Assembly (NCBI RefSeq): GCF_030816855.1
Contig: NZ_JAUSYK010000001.1
Location: 3,162,001-3,226,000, forward strand
Source of the DNA: Arthrobacter sp. B3I4
Lineage (GTDB): Bacteria; Actinomycetota; Actinomycetes; Actinomycetales; Micrococcaceae
Length of the DNA: 64,000 nt
Direction of reading: 5' to 3'
Every line of letters begins with the position of its first letter. Positions within the stretch are counted from its first letter, which is position 1. Below the pieces are notes generated by a model. It had not been told where the DNA came from and did not search any database. It saw nothing but the letters and a program-made list of their open reading frames with translations. This document shows, one piece after another, positions 8,639 through 16,772 of this stretch. The translations under genes and the position numbers were made by a program.

Positions 8639-9667
8639 TTACTTGACCAGGCCGATCTGCGTCAGGGTGGTCTTCACCTTGGTGATGTCCTCGGAGAGGA
8701 AGGTCTTGAAGCCGTCGCCGGCGAGGAAGGCGTCGTCCCAGTTGTTCTTCTTCAGCGTGGACTTCCAGGTCTCCGACTCATGCAGCTTGGTGACGAGTTC
8801 GGTCAGTTTGGTGCGCTGGGCATCGTCGATGGAGCCCGGCGCCACCACGCCGCGCCAGCTGGTCAGTACGACGTCGATGCCCTGGTCCGTGAGCGGCTTG
8901 ACGCCCGGGAGTGCGGGGACCTCGGCCTTGCCGGAGACGGCGAGCGCCCGGACCTTTCCGGCCTTGACCTGCTCGGCGTACTCGCCGATGCCGGAGATGC
9001 CGGCCTGGACCTTATTGCCCAGCAGCGCCGCGAGGGATTCCCCGCCGCCGGAGTAGCCGATGTAATTCAGTTTGTCCGGTTCGATGCCCTGGGTTTTGAG
9101 GATCTGTCCGGCCAGAATGTGGTCAGCACCGCCGGCGGAGCCGCCCGTGATGGCGACGCCCTTGCCGTTGGCTTTGATGTCGTCCACAAGGTCCTTGACG
9201 GACTGGTACTTCGACGACGCCGGGACCACAAGCACCAGCGGCTCCTCGGTCAGGCGGGCGATCGGGGTGGTGTCTTCAAGCCGGGTCTTCGCCCCGTTGG
9301 TCTCCACAGCGCCAACCATTACGTAGCCCATCACCATCAGGGTGTTGGCATCCTTCTCCGTGGCGAGCTTGGCCAGGCCGTTGGTGCCGCCGCCGCCGCC
9401 GATGTTGGTGACCTGCGCCGAGGACACAAGCTTGTTGGACTGCAGGTCAGCCTGGATGGCCCGGCCGGTCTGGTCCCAGCCGCCGCCGGGGTTAGCGGGC
9501 ACGATGATGCTGAGCTTCTTGATCGGGTCGGCACCGGCGTTAGCCCCGGCGCCTGCGCCGGTGCCGGTACCCGTGCCGCCGCCGGCGCAGGCCGAAAGGG
9601 CGAGCATGAGGCCCGCTGCGCCGGCCGTCAGTGCGGCCCGGCGGGTGAAGTTGGGGTGGGACGTCAT
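8639..9667 (-). CDS. tctC: Tripartite tricarboxylate transporter, extracytoplasmic binding lipoprotein TctC
   Basis: A 342-residue Bug-family solute-binding protein. The start at 9667 is chosen because AAGGAG stands 6 bases upstream and it is followed at once by an R-R-A-A-L-T twin-arginine-like signal, a hydrophobic stretch and an L-S-A-C lipobox near residue 27. The mature protein begins with a G/A/T-rich linker and then the Bug strand I-I-V-P-A-N-P-G-G-G-W-D-Q-T-G-R, which contacts the carboxylate ligand. It is first in the tct operon and divergent from a CitA-type sensor kinase, which probably controls it. Confidence 0.93.
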   Translation of the reverse strand: MTSHPNFTRRAALTAGAAGLMLALSACAGGGTGTGTGAGAGANAGADPIKKLSIIVPANPGGGWDQTGRAIQADLQSNKLVSSAQVTNIGGGGGTNGLAKLATEKDANTLMVMGYVMVGAVETNGAKTRLEDTTPIARLTEEPLVLVVPASSKYQSVKDLVDDIKANGKGVAITGGSAGGADHILAGQILKTQGIEPDKLNYIGYSGGGESLAALLGNKVQAGISGIGEYAEQVKAGKVRALAVSGKAEVPALPGVKPLTDQGIDVVLTSWRGVVAPGSIDDAQRTKLTELVTKLHESETWKSTLKKNNWDDAFLAGDGFKTFLSEDITKVKTTLTQIGLVK

Positions 9668-9685
9668 TGTTTCTCCTTGGACGAA

Positions 9686-9699
9686 TGTGATGCACATCA
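9686..9699. promoter_or_regulatory. Imperfect palindrome upstream of tctC
   Basis: TGTGATGCACATCA contains a TGATG-CA-CATCA inverted repeat, 19 bases before the tctC start. It resembles half of a CRP-like site, or it could be the response-regulator site. Farther on, TGGTCA is repeated at 9769-9774 and 9778-9783, nearer the kinase start. The assignment of either to a protein is inference. Confidence 0.3.
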
Positions 9700-9840
9700 T
9701 TGGAATCACTTCCCCGACCCTAGGGACGGGTGCGGTCGCGGAACAGTATTCGGACGTAGAGGTAGTAGTGGTCATATTGGTCACGGCGGGCGGGCCGCCA
9801 TCCGGCCAGTTCCGGCAGCGCCGGATGGGAGACTTGTGAC

Positions 9841-11538
9841 ATGTTTCACAGGATCCCGCTTCGCTTCCAGCTGGTCGCCCTCCAGCTCGGAATCGTGCTG
9901 GCCGTCCTCACCGCCGTGGGTGCCGTGACGATCCGGATGCAAGAACAGCAGCTGCGGGACGCCTACAAGGGCCGCCTGATCGGCGTCGCCGAAAGCGTGG
10001 CGCGGCTGCCCTCGGTGATCGACGCCTTCGGCACCGCCTCCCCCGCGGAGACCATCCAGCCGATCGCCGAAGTCATCCGCCAGGCGTCGACCGTGACCTA
10101 CGTGGTGGTCACGGACCGCGACGGCGTGCGGCAGTCGCATCCGAACCCGGAGGAGATTGGCAAGCACGTTTCCACCGATCCTTCCGTTCCGTTATCCGGT
10201 GACATTTACGTGGGAACCCAGACGGGTACGCTGGGCGAGTCCTGGCGGGTGAAGGTGCCCATCTTCGACCGAGCCGGTTCGGTGATCGGCTCCGCCTCGG
10301 TGGGGGTTCTGGAGAGCACCCTCGCCGCGGACCTGTATGAGGACCTTCCGCAGCTGTTCGGCTGGCTCCTTGGGGCCGCGCTGCTCAGCTCCCTGGGCGC
10401 CATGTACGTCTCCAAACTGGTCTGGCGCCGGATCTACAAGCTGGAGCCGGAGGACATCGCGGCCCTGCTGGAGACCCGCGACGCCATGCTCCATGGCCTG
10501 GGTGAAGGTCTGGTGGCGGTCGACGCCGACGGCCGGGTCGCGTTGGTTAACGATGAGGCCCGCCGGCTGCTCGGCGTGGGCGAGGAGATCCTCGGTTCAC
10601 CGGCGACAGCGTCGCTCGAACCGGGCATCCACCGCCTGCTCGCGGCCGGTTCCAGCACCGAGGAACTGGTGCTCTCCGGCGAGCGGATCCTGTTGGGCAA
10701 GGTCAACGCCGCAACGGTCGACGGGCGTGAGGTGGGCAAGGTGCTGATTTTGCGGGACCGGACCGAGCTGCACACCATGCTGCGCGACCGCGACGGCGCC
10801 CTGGACGTCACCGAGGCGCTGCGGGCCCAGGCGCACGAATTCGCCAATAAGCTGCATGTGATCTCCGGTCTGCTGGAGCTCGGCGAGCAGTCCAAGGCGG
10901 TCGAGTACCTTGGCCGCAGCCACAGCGACGCTGCCTTCGTGAACCGGCCGCTCGCCCCGGGGATCACCGACGACGGCGTGCGGGCGCTGTTGATCGCCAA
11001 GTCCACGGTCTGCGCCGAGCGCGGCATCGACATCGTGGTGGACCCGGATTCCGTGTGCTCGCCTGACGGCACCGATGACGTGATCACGGTGCTGGGCAAC
11101 CTGATCGACAACGCCGTGGACGCCACCGGCTACGACAGCACCATCGCCGTCGAACTGGCCGAGACGCCCGGCGGGCAGCGGACCCTCACCGTGGACGACG
11201 ACGGCCCCGGCGTCCCGGACGCGGACCGGGTGTCGGTGTTCGAAGCCGGCGTGACGAGCAAGGAACCGGACGGGATCAATACCCGCGGCTTCGGCCTGGC
11301 GCTGGTCCAGCGCGTGGCCCGGCGCCGCGGCGGAACCGCCGGCGTGTCCCGTTCGGAGCTGGGCGGCGCCTGCTTTACCGTGACCTTTGCGACGGTGCCC
11401 GGGGCGGCACCCGGGCCGGCGGCTGCCACGACGCCGCTGGCGGAAACAGCGGACATCCCCGCCATATCCCGGACACAAGAGACGACACCAAAGGTGGAGC
11501 TGGAAAACTATGAGCGGTATACGCACCCTCATCATTGA
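9841..11538 (+). CDS. CitA/DcuS-type sensor histidine kinase
   Basis: A 565-residue kinase. A first membrane helix near residues 10-28, an extracytoplasmic PAS-type sensor (about 32-165, with V-V-V-T-D-R-D-G-V-R-Q-S-H-P typical of CitA/DcuS), a second helix near 170-190, a cytoplasmic PAS domain, then H332 in A-H-E-F-A-N-K-L-H. The ATPase N-box G-N-L-I-D-N-A-V-D-A and G-F-G-L-A-L box follow. A tail of about 45 residues extends past the ATPase domain. It overlaps the response regulator gene by 29 bases and is divergent from tctCBA, so it probably senses the transported carboxylate. Confidence 0.92.
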   Translation: MFHRIPLRFQLVALQLGIVLAVLTAVGAVTIRMQEQQLRDAYKGRLIGVAESVARLPSVIDAFGTASPAETIQPIAEVIRQASTVTYVVVTDRDGVRQSHPNPEEIGKHVSTDPSVPLSGDIYVGTQTGTLGESWRVKVPIFDRAGSVIGSASVGVLESTLAADLYEDLPQLFGWLLGAALLSSLGAMYVSKLVWRRIYKLEPEDIAALLETRDAMLHGLGEGLVAVDADGRVALVNDEARRLLGVGEEILGSPATASLEPGIHRLLAAGSSTEELVLSGERILLGKVNAATVDGREVGKVLILRDRTELHTMLRDRDGALDVTEALRAQAHEFANKLHVISGLLELGEQSKAVEYLGRSHSDAAFVNRPLAPGITDDGVRALLIAKSTVCAERGIDIVVDPDSVCSPDGTDDVITVLGNLIDNAVDATGYDSTIAVELAETPGGQRTLTVDDDGPGVPDADRVSVFEAGVTSKEPDGINTRGFGLALVQRVARRRGGTAGVSRSELGGACFTVTFATVPGAAPGPAAATTPLAETADIPAISRTQETTPKVELENYERYTHPHH

Positions 11539-12322
11539 CGATGACGTGGCGGTGGCGGGGATCCATCACGGCTTCCTGCTGGCCCGTGGCGGCTTCGACG
11601 TCGTAGCCACTGCGCACACGGGACAACAGGGCCTGGATCTCGCGGCCGAGCTGCTGCCGGAGCTGGTCCTGCTGGATATCCACCTGCCGGACATGTCCGG
11701 CCTGGACGTGCTGCAGCGGCTCCGCAGCCGTCCCCGGCAACCCGTCGATGTCCTGGTCATCACCGCTTCACGCGAGTTGGAGACGGTGCGTTCAGCGATG
11801 GCGGGCGGGGTGCTGCACTATCTGGTCAAGCCTTTCACCTCGCAGGCCCTGAACGAGCGGCTCGATGAGTACGTGGCGCTGCGCGATGAGCTGGCTGCCG
11901 GGTCCGCAGCCGGTCCCCTGGACCAGGAGCGGATCGACCGGATCGTGGCGCCGTCGCGGCGGTCGGCTCCCGCGAACCCCGCCCCCGGGGCCACGGCAGC
12001 AGGCGTGCCGGCAATAGGGGGCCCGGCAATAGGCGGCCCGGCAGCAGGCGGCCCGGCGGCAAGCGGCCCGGCCGGGGTGCCCGGTGGACCGGAGGTCCGG
12101 CTGCCGAAAGGACTCGCCCGGCCTACGCTGGACGCCGTGATCGAGGCCCTTCGGGCCAGCCCGGAAGACGTCTCGGCGGCGGGCATGGCCTTGCAGCTCG
12201 GCCTGTCGAGGGTGAGCGCCCGCCGCTACCTTGAGTACCTGGTGATCAACGGCTTCGCACGGCTGACCCCGCGCTATGGCGCGGCCGGCCGCCCGGAGAA
12301 CCGCTACTTGTGGAAGCCCTGA
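11510..12322 (+). CDS. CitB/DcuR-type response regulator
   Basis: A 270-residue regulator starting at the ATG within the kinase end. The receiver domain (residues 1-120) has D-D-D near residue 10, phosphoacceptor D56 in L-D-I-H-L-P-D-M-S-G and K-P-F near the end. A Gly/Pro/Ala linker with repeated G-G-P-A units (about residues 160-195) leads to a C-terminal winged helix typical of CitB (S-A-A-G-M-A-L-Q-L-G-L-S-R-V-S-A-R-R-Y-L). It probably activates tctCBA. The repetitive linker is DNA-level repeat sequence and likely length-variable. Confidence 0.92.
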   Translation: MSGIRTLIIDDDVAVAGIHHGFLLARGGFDVVATAHTGQQGLDLAAELLPELVLLDIHLPDMSGLDVLQRLRSRPRQPVDVLVITASRELETVRSAMAGGVLHYLVKPFTSQALNERLDEYVALRDELAAGSAAGPLDQERIDRIVAPSRRSAPANPAPGATAAGVPAIGGPAIGGPAAGGPAASGPAGVPGGPEVRLPKGLARPTLDAVIEALRASPEDVSAAGMALQLGLSRVSARRYLEYLVINGFARLTPRYGAAGRPENRYLWKP

Positions 12323-12346
12323 GCCCCATCGGCACACCTTTCGACT

Positions 12347-12384
12347 GAAATGGCCGCTATGAGACCTCCCATAGCGGCCATTTC
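12347..12384. terminator. Bidirectional hairpin between convergent genes
   Basis: Perfect 15-base arms (GAAATGGCCGCTATG at 12347-12361 and its complement at 12370-12384) with an 8-base loop lie between the response regulator and the CitE-like gene, which converge. The outer stem resembles the hairpin at 6526-6567. Confidence 0.6.
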
Positions 12385-12447
12385 TGGCGAGTCGACGACG
12401 CCGGGCCCGGCTCCTCCTGCGAAATGACAGTTGACACCGGTATCCGA

Positions 12448-12476
12448 GCGGCAAAACACTGCCGCCAAATGCAAAC
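12448..12476. repeat. Second copy of dispersed hairpin element
   Basis: GCGGCA (12448-12453) pairs with TGCCGC (12460-12465), followed by AAATGC. Bases 12456-12476 match 18 of 21 bases of 4838-4858 upstream of dxr. Both copies are intergenic. Confidence 0.4.
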
Positions 12477-12529
12477 CCGGTCGCGTTCGAGACGGCGGGA
12501 CGCGGCCGGCCGTGCGGACGCCGGTGGGG

Positions 12530-13363
12530 CTAGTGCCCGGCGCGGCGGAGGGTGGATTCGGCGTGCTTGAGGATGGGCCCGTCGATCATCTTGCCCTGGT
12601 ACTGGAACACCCCGGTGCCCGCGGCAGCGGCGGCGTCGAGCAATTCGACGGCGGCAGCGACGTCCGCCTCGGATGGGGCATAGGCCTCGCGGACCGCGGC
12701 GACCTGGTTCGGGTGGATGCAGGCCTTGGAGCCGAAACCGGAGGCGACGGCGTCCCGGGACTCCGCGGCGAGGCCGTCAAGGTCCGGGATGTTGACGTAG
12801 ACCGAATCGACGGCCTCCTTGCCGCAGGCCCGGGCCGCCAGCAGGACCGTGGAGCGGGCGTGCAGCGCCACCGCACGGTAGCCGCCGTCGTCGTTCCGGC
12901 TGGAGGTGCCGCCGAGGGAGGCGAGCAGGTCCTCGGCGCCCCACATCAGCGCCACCACGTTGGGCTCGGCGGCGATCGCGGCGGCATTCACGATCCCGGC
13001 GGCCGTCTCGCACAAGGCGATCACGTCGTAGCCCTCAAGTTTCTTGAGCTGGTCAGCGCTCTCGGCCTTGGCGAGCATCACGTGCCGGTACGGGGTGTGT
13101 TTGAGGCAGTGCAGGTCCTTTTCGAACTCTTCGGTGCCCGCCGGGTTGACCCGGATGATGGTACGGCTCGGGTCCAGCTCCGGGACGTCGCCCGCGGAAC
13201 CGAGCTGGGCAAGGATGGCACCGCGGGCGCGCTGCTTGTCGGCCGGCGCGACGGCGTCCTCCAGGTCCAGGATGACGGCGTCGGCGCGCTCGGCGGCCTT
13301 CTGGTAACGCTCGGGGCGGTCGGCAGGGCAGAACAGCAGGGCAGGACCCATCAGGAAACTCAT
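12530..13363 (-). CDS. CitE-like beta-hydroxyacyl-CoA lyase (HpcH/HpaI family)
   Basis: A 277-residue TIM-barrel lyase. Motifs L-D-L-E-D-A-V near residue 32 and G-A-E-D-L in the second half supply metal ligands, and K-A-C-I-H-P-N-Q-V marks the CoA-ester lyase family. Its mycobacterial relative in the same gene neighbourhood (Rv2498c) is described as cleaving (R)-3-hydroxy-3-methylglutaryl-CoA and (S)-citramalyl-CoA. By context it probably performs the HMG-CoA lyase step here, giving acetyl-CoA and acetoacetate. The ATG overlaps the MaoC stop (ATGA). It is the last gene of the seven-gene operon; no separate HMG-CoA lyase is seen in the window. Confidence 0.88.
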   Translation of the reverse strand: MSFLMGPALLFCPADRPERYQKAAERADAVILDLEDAVAPADKQRARGAILAQLGSAGDVPELDPSRTIIRVNPAGTEEFEKDLHCLKHTPYRHVMLAKAESADQLKKLEGYDVIALCETAAGIVNAAAIAAEPNVVALMWGAEDLLASLGGTSSRNDDGGYRAVALHARSTVLLAARACGKEAVDSVYVNIPDLDGLAAESRDAVASGFGSKACIHPNQVAAVREAYAPSEADVAAAVELLDAAAAAGTGVFQYQGKMIDGPILKHAESTLRRAGH

Positions 13364-13905
13364 GCTTCGATTGTCCCCTTTCCGGCCGGACCCTGCCCGC
13401 CGGTGTGCGCCTCGCGGGTCCACATCAGGCAGCTGCGGGTCGCGAGTGCCACGACGTCGCCGTCCTGGTTCCGCCCGGTGTGCTGCATGGTCACGATCCC
13501 TTGGCCGGGCCGGGAGGAAGACAGCCGCTTTCCGGTCACCACAGTCTCGGTGTAGAGCGTGTCGCCGTGGTATAGCGGGTGCGGGAAGGACACGTCGGTC
13601 AGTCCCAGCTGGGCGATGATGGTGCCCTGGGTCAGCTGCGGGACGGACTGGCCCACCAGCGTGGCGAGGGTGAACATCGAGTTCATCAGCCGCTGGCCGA
13701 ACGGCTGACCGGCGCTCCAGGCGGCGTCGAGGTGCAGCGCCTGGGTGTTCATGGTCATGGTGGTGAACAGGACGTTGTCCGTCTCGGTCACGGTCCGGCC
13801 GGGCCGGTGCGCGTAGACGACGCCTTCTTCGAGTTCCTCGAAGTAGAGGCCGCGTTGCTCGATCACCCGGCGGGTTCCGGACCCGGGCGTTGTCTCGGTG
13901 GTCAT
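13360..13905 (-). CDS. MaoC-family (hot-dog) enoyl-CoA hydratase
   Basis: A 181-residue MaoC-type dehydratase. The [10 protein letters not shown] segment near residues 50-60 aligns with the catalytic Asp/His loop of R-specific hydratases but lacks the usual G-D-x-N-P, as in the mesaconyl-CoA hydratase-like branch. The C-terminal half carries Y-H-G-D-T-L-Y and the G-x-V-x-x-x-H-T strand. In the leucine context it would hydrate 3-methylglutaconyl-CoA to HMG-CoA. Both ends overlap neighbours by ATGA, so translation is tightly coupled. The exact substrate is inferred from neighbours. Confidence 0.85.
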   Translation of the reverse strand: MTTETTPGSGTRRVIEQRGLYFEELEEGVVYAHRPGRTVTETDNVLFTTMTMNTQALHLDAAWSAGQPFGQRLMNSMFTLATLVGQSVPQLTQGTIIAQLGLTDVSFPHPLYHGDTLYTETVVTGKRLSSSRPGQGIVTMQHTGRNQDGDVVALATRSCLMWTREAHTGGQGPAGKGTIEA

Positions 13906-14663
13906 ACAGTCAGTTCCTGGTCTTCCTCGAAAAGTTCGGCGCCGGTGGCCGCGGCGACTTCCGCGGCGGTGACGCCCGGGGCCAGCTCGCGGAGCACCAG
14001 CCGGGAGGTACCGGCCTCGGTGACGACGTCGATCACGGCCAGGTCTGTGATGATCCGGTCGACGCAGCCCTTGCCGGTCAGCGGCAGGGTGCACTGCTCG
14101 ACAATTTTTGGTTTGCCGTTGCGGTCCACGTGCTCCATCATCACAATGACCTTCTTGGCGCCGAAAACCAGGTCCATCGCGCCGCCCATGCCTTTGACCA
14201 TCTTTCCCGGGATCATCCAGTTGGCGAGGTCCCCGTTTTGTGCCACTTCCATTGCGCCGAGCACCGCCACGTCCACATGGCCGCCGCGGATCATGCCGAA
14301 GGAGGCTGCGGAGTCGAAGAACGCCGCGCCCTTGTTCACGGTGACGGTTTCCTTGCCGGCGTTGATCAGGTCCGGGTCCACCTGGTCGTCGGCCGGGTAG
14401 GGACCGACGCCCAGGATGCCGTTCTCCGAGTGGAGCACCACCTCGACGCCGGCGGGAATGTAGTTGGGAATCAGGGTAGGCATCCCGATGCCGAGGTTGA
14501 CGTACTGTCCGTTGTGCAGTTCGCGTGCCACGCGGGCGGCCAGTTCGTTCCGGGTCCAGCCCTTGGCCCCGCTGCCGTCCGGATGCTCGACGGCGGCGGG
14601 CCGGTATTCGTGGCGGACCGCCTCCGGACGCTCCGGCGCCCCCTGCGACTTGTTCGTGTCCAC
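13902..14663 (-). CDS. scoB: 3-oxoacid CoA-transferase subunit B
   Basis: A 253-residue beta subunit. The N-L-G-I-G-M-P-T motif and S-E-N-G-I-L-G, whose glutamate forms the covalent CoA intermediate, are intact. The protein carries an extra 25-30 residue hydrophilic N-terminus before the family core. With ScoA it moves CoA from succinyl-CoA to acetoacetate, letting acetoacetate released by the CitE-like lyase re-enter as acetoacetyl-CoA. It begins 2 bases after scoA and its stop overlaps the hydratase start. Confidence 0.95.
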   Translation of the reverse strand: MDTNKSQGAPERPEAVRHEYRPAAVEHPDGSGAKGWTRNELAARVARELHNGQYVNLGIGMPTLIPNYIPAGVEVVLHSENGILGVGPYPADDQVDPDLINAGKETVTVNKGAAFFDSAASFGMIRGGHVDVAVLGAMEVAQNGDLANWMIPGKMVKGMGGAMDLVFGAKKVIVMMEHVDRNGKPKIVEQCTLPLTGKGCVDRIITDLAVIDVVTEAGTSRLVLRELAPGVTAAEVAAATGAELFEEDQELTV

Positions 14664-14665
14664 GG

Positions 14666-15526
14666 CTAGGCTCCTGACTGCGCAGTGTTTGTGGGACTCG
14701 GATTTGTGGGACTCGGGTTACCGGAACTGGTGTTACCGGGACTGGTGTCACTGGGACTTGCGGCGTTACCGGCGGCGGTCATCGCGACCGTTCGTTTTTC
14801 GATGCGTTTCTCCCCCTCCGGAACCAGGACCACGCGCTGGACGAAGATCCCGGGGACGTGGATGTGCTCCGGGTCCAGCTCCCCCGGCTCGACAAGTTCT
14901 TCGACCTCGGCGATGGTGATCCTGCCGGCCATTGCGCAGAGCGGGTTGAAGTTCATTGCGGTGGCGTGAAAGACCAGGTTGCCGTGCCGGTCGCCCTTCC
15001 AGGCGTGCACCAGGCCAAAGTCCGGCGTCAGCGCCTCCTCCAACACGTAGTCGGTCCCGGCGAAGTTGCGGACCTCCTTGGGGGCGGAGGCAACCGCGAC
15101 GTTCCCGTCGGCGTCGTACTTTTGCGGCAGCCCGCCGTCGGAGACCTGGGTACCGACGCCGGCGGGCGTGTAGAAGGCCGGGATGCCTGCACCGCCGGCG
15201 CGTAGCTTCTCGGCCAGGGTGCCCTGCGGGGTGAGGATCACTTCGAGCTCGCCGGCGAGGTACTGCCGGGCGAATTCCTTGTTCTCCCCCACGTAGGAGC
15301 TGATGGTGCGGCGGATCCGGCCGTCTTTGAGCAGGATCCCGAGTCCCCAGTCATCCACGCCGCAGTTGTTGCTCACGGTCTCCAGGTCGGTTGCGCCGCG
15401 TTCGTGCAGGGCGTCGATCAGCGCGACCGGGATGCCGCAAAGGCCGAAACCCCCGACGGCCAGGGACGCGCCGTCGGCGATGTCCGCGACGGCCTCCGCG
15501 GGGCTGGCAACGACTTTGTTGATCAT
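14666..15526 (-). CDS. scoA: 3-oxoacid CoA-transferase subunit A
   Basis: A 286-residue alpha subunit with the family segments [20 protein letters not shown] and F-Y-T-P-A-G-V-G-T. The C-terminal 30 residues are an unusual Ser/Pro/Thr/Asn-rich tail with repeated S-P-T-N and S-G-N units, encoded by imperfect tandem repeats near 14690-14765. The tail is not part of the catalytic fold and probably tolerates length change. It sits 20 bases after the acyl-CoA dehydrogenase gene in the same operon. Confidence 0.95.
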   Translation of the reverse strand: MINKVVASPAEAVADIADGASLAVGGFGLCGIPVALIDALHERGATDLETVSNNCGVDDWGLGILLKDGRIRRTISSYVGENKEFARQYLAGELEVILTPQGTLAEKLRAGGAGIPAFYTPAGVGTQVSDGGLPQKYDADGNVAVASAPKEVRNFAGTDYVLEEALTPDFGLVHAWKGDRHGNLVFHATAMNFNPLCAMAGRITIAEVEELVEPGELDPEHIHVPGIFVQRVVLVPEGEKRIEKRTVAMTAAGNAASPSDTSPGNTSSGNPSPTNPSPTNTAQSGA

Positions 15527-15546
15527 CGGGAAATCCTTCCGGCCGG

Positions 15547-16710
15547 CTACAGTCCCAGTTCGCGGGCGATTAGCATCAGCTGGACCTCCGTGGTGCCCTC
15601 GCCGACTTCCAGGATCTTGGAGTCCCGGTAATGGCGTGCCACGGTGAACTCGTTGATGAAGCCATAGCCGCCGAACACCTGGGTGGCGTCCCGCGCGTTG
15701 TCCATGGCTGCCTCGCCTGCGACCATCTTAGCGATGGCCGCCTGGGTCTTGAACGGCTTGCCGGCGAGCATCCGCGCAGCTGCGTCGTAGTAGGCCAGCC
15801 GGGCGGTGTGGGCGCGTGCTTCCATCCGGGCAATCTTGAAGGCGACGGCCTGGTGCTTGCCGATGTTCTGACCGAAGGCGCTGCGCTCCTTGGCATATTT
15901 CACGGCCTGGTCCACGCAACCCTGGGCGGCGCCGACGGCGAGCGCCGCGATGGCGATCCTGCCCTCGTCGAGGATGGAGAGGAAGTTCGCGTAGCCGCGG
16001 CCCTGGACGCCGAGCAGGTTTTCCGTGGGGACGCGGACGTTGTCCAAGGTCAGCGGGTGGGTATCCGAGGCGTTCCAGCCAACCTTGTTGTAGGCCTTCT
16101 CAGCAGTGAAGCCGGGGGTGCTGGTGGGCACCAGGATGGTGGAGATTTCTTTCTTGATGCTGCCGTCCGGGCGTTCCTGCTGGCCGGTGACGGCGGTAAC
16201 GGTGACAAGCTTGGTGATGTCCGTACCGGAGTTGGTGATGAATTCCTTGTTGCCGTTGATCACCCACTCCGCGCCTTCGAGCCGCGCGGTGGTTTTGGTC
16301 CCGCCGGCATCGGAGCCTGCTTCGGGTTCGGTCAGGCCGAACCCGGCGAGCGCTTTGCCGGAAGCCAGCAGCGGCAGCCATTCCTGCTTCTGGGCGTCGT
16401 TGCCGAAGCGGTGGATCGGCATGGCGCCGAGCGAGACGCCGGCCTCCAGGGTGATGGCGACTGACTGGTCCACCCGGCCCAGCTGCTCCAGGGCCAGGGC
16501 GAGCGCGAAGTAGTCCCCGCCCATGCCGCCGAATTCCTCCGGGAACGGCAGGCCGAACAGACCCATCTCGGCCATCTGGGAGACGACCTCGTAGGGGAAG
16601 CTGTGTTCCTCGTCGTGTTTGGCCGAGACCGGGGCTACGACCTGGTCGGCGAATTCGCGGACGGTGTCGCTGAGGTCCTGGTATTCCTCGCTGAGTTCAA
16701 AATCTGGCAT
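15547..16710 (-). CDS. Acyl-CoA dehydrogenase, probably isovaleryl-CoA dehydrogenase
   Basis: A 387-residue flavoprotein with the three-domain acyl-CoA dehydrogenase pattern: F-G-L-T-E-P-E-A-G-S-D-A-G-G-T near residue 120, N-G-N-K-E-F-I-T-N-S-G, R-S-A-F-G-Q-N-I-G-K-H-Q in the third domain, and the C-terminal Q-V-F-G-G-Y-G-F-I-N-E-F and E-G-T-T-E-V-Q. It donates electrons to ETF. Placement between the carboxylase and CoA-transferase genes matches the position of fadE19 in mycobacteria, so isovaleryl-CoA (and possibly 2-methylbutyryl-CoA) is the likely substrate; related short branched acyl-CoAs cannot be excluded. Confidence 0.88.
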   Translation of the reverse strand: MPDFELSEEYQDLSDTVREFADQVVAPVSAKHDEEHSFPYEVVSQMAEMGLFGLPFPEEFGGMGGDYFALALALEQLGRVDQSVAITLEAGVSLGAMPIHRFGNDAQKQEWLPLLASGKALAGFGLTEPEAGSDAGGTKTTARLEGAEWVINGNKEFITNSGTDITKLVTVTAVTGQQERPDGSIKKEISTILVPTSTPGFTAEKAYNKVGWNASDTHPLTLDNVRVPTENLLGVQGRGYANFLSILDEGRIAIAALAVGAAQGCVDQAVKYAKERSAFGQNIGKHQAVAFKIARMEARAHTARLAYYDAAARMLAGKPFKTQAAIAKMVAGEAAMDNARDATQVFGGYGFINEFTVARHYRDSKILEVGEGTTEVQLMLIARELGL

Positions 16711-16772
16711 GGGATGACTCCTGTGTCTGGGGTGGCTGGCAGGTCTTCAGTACTGCGGGTGGTTGCGGCTGG

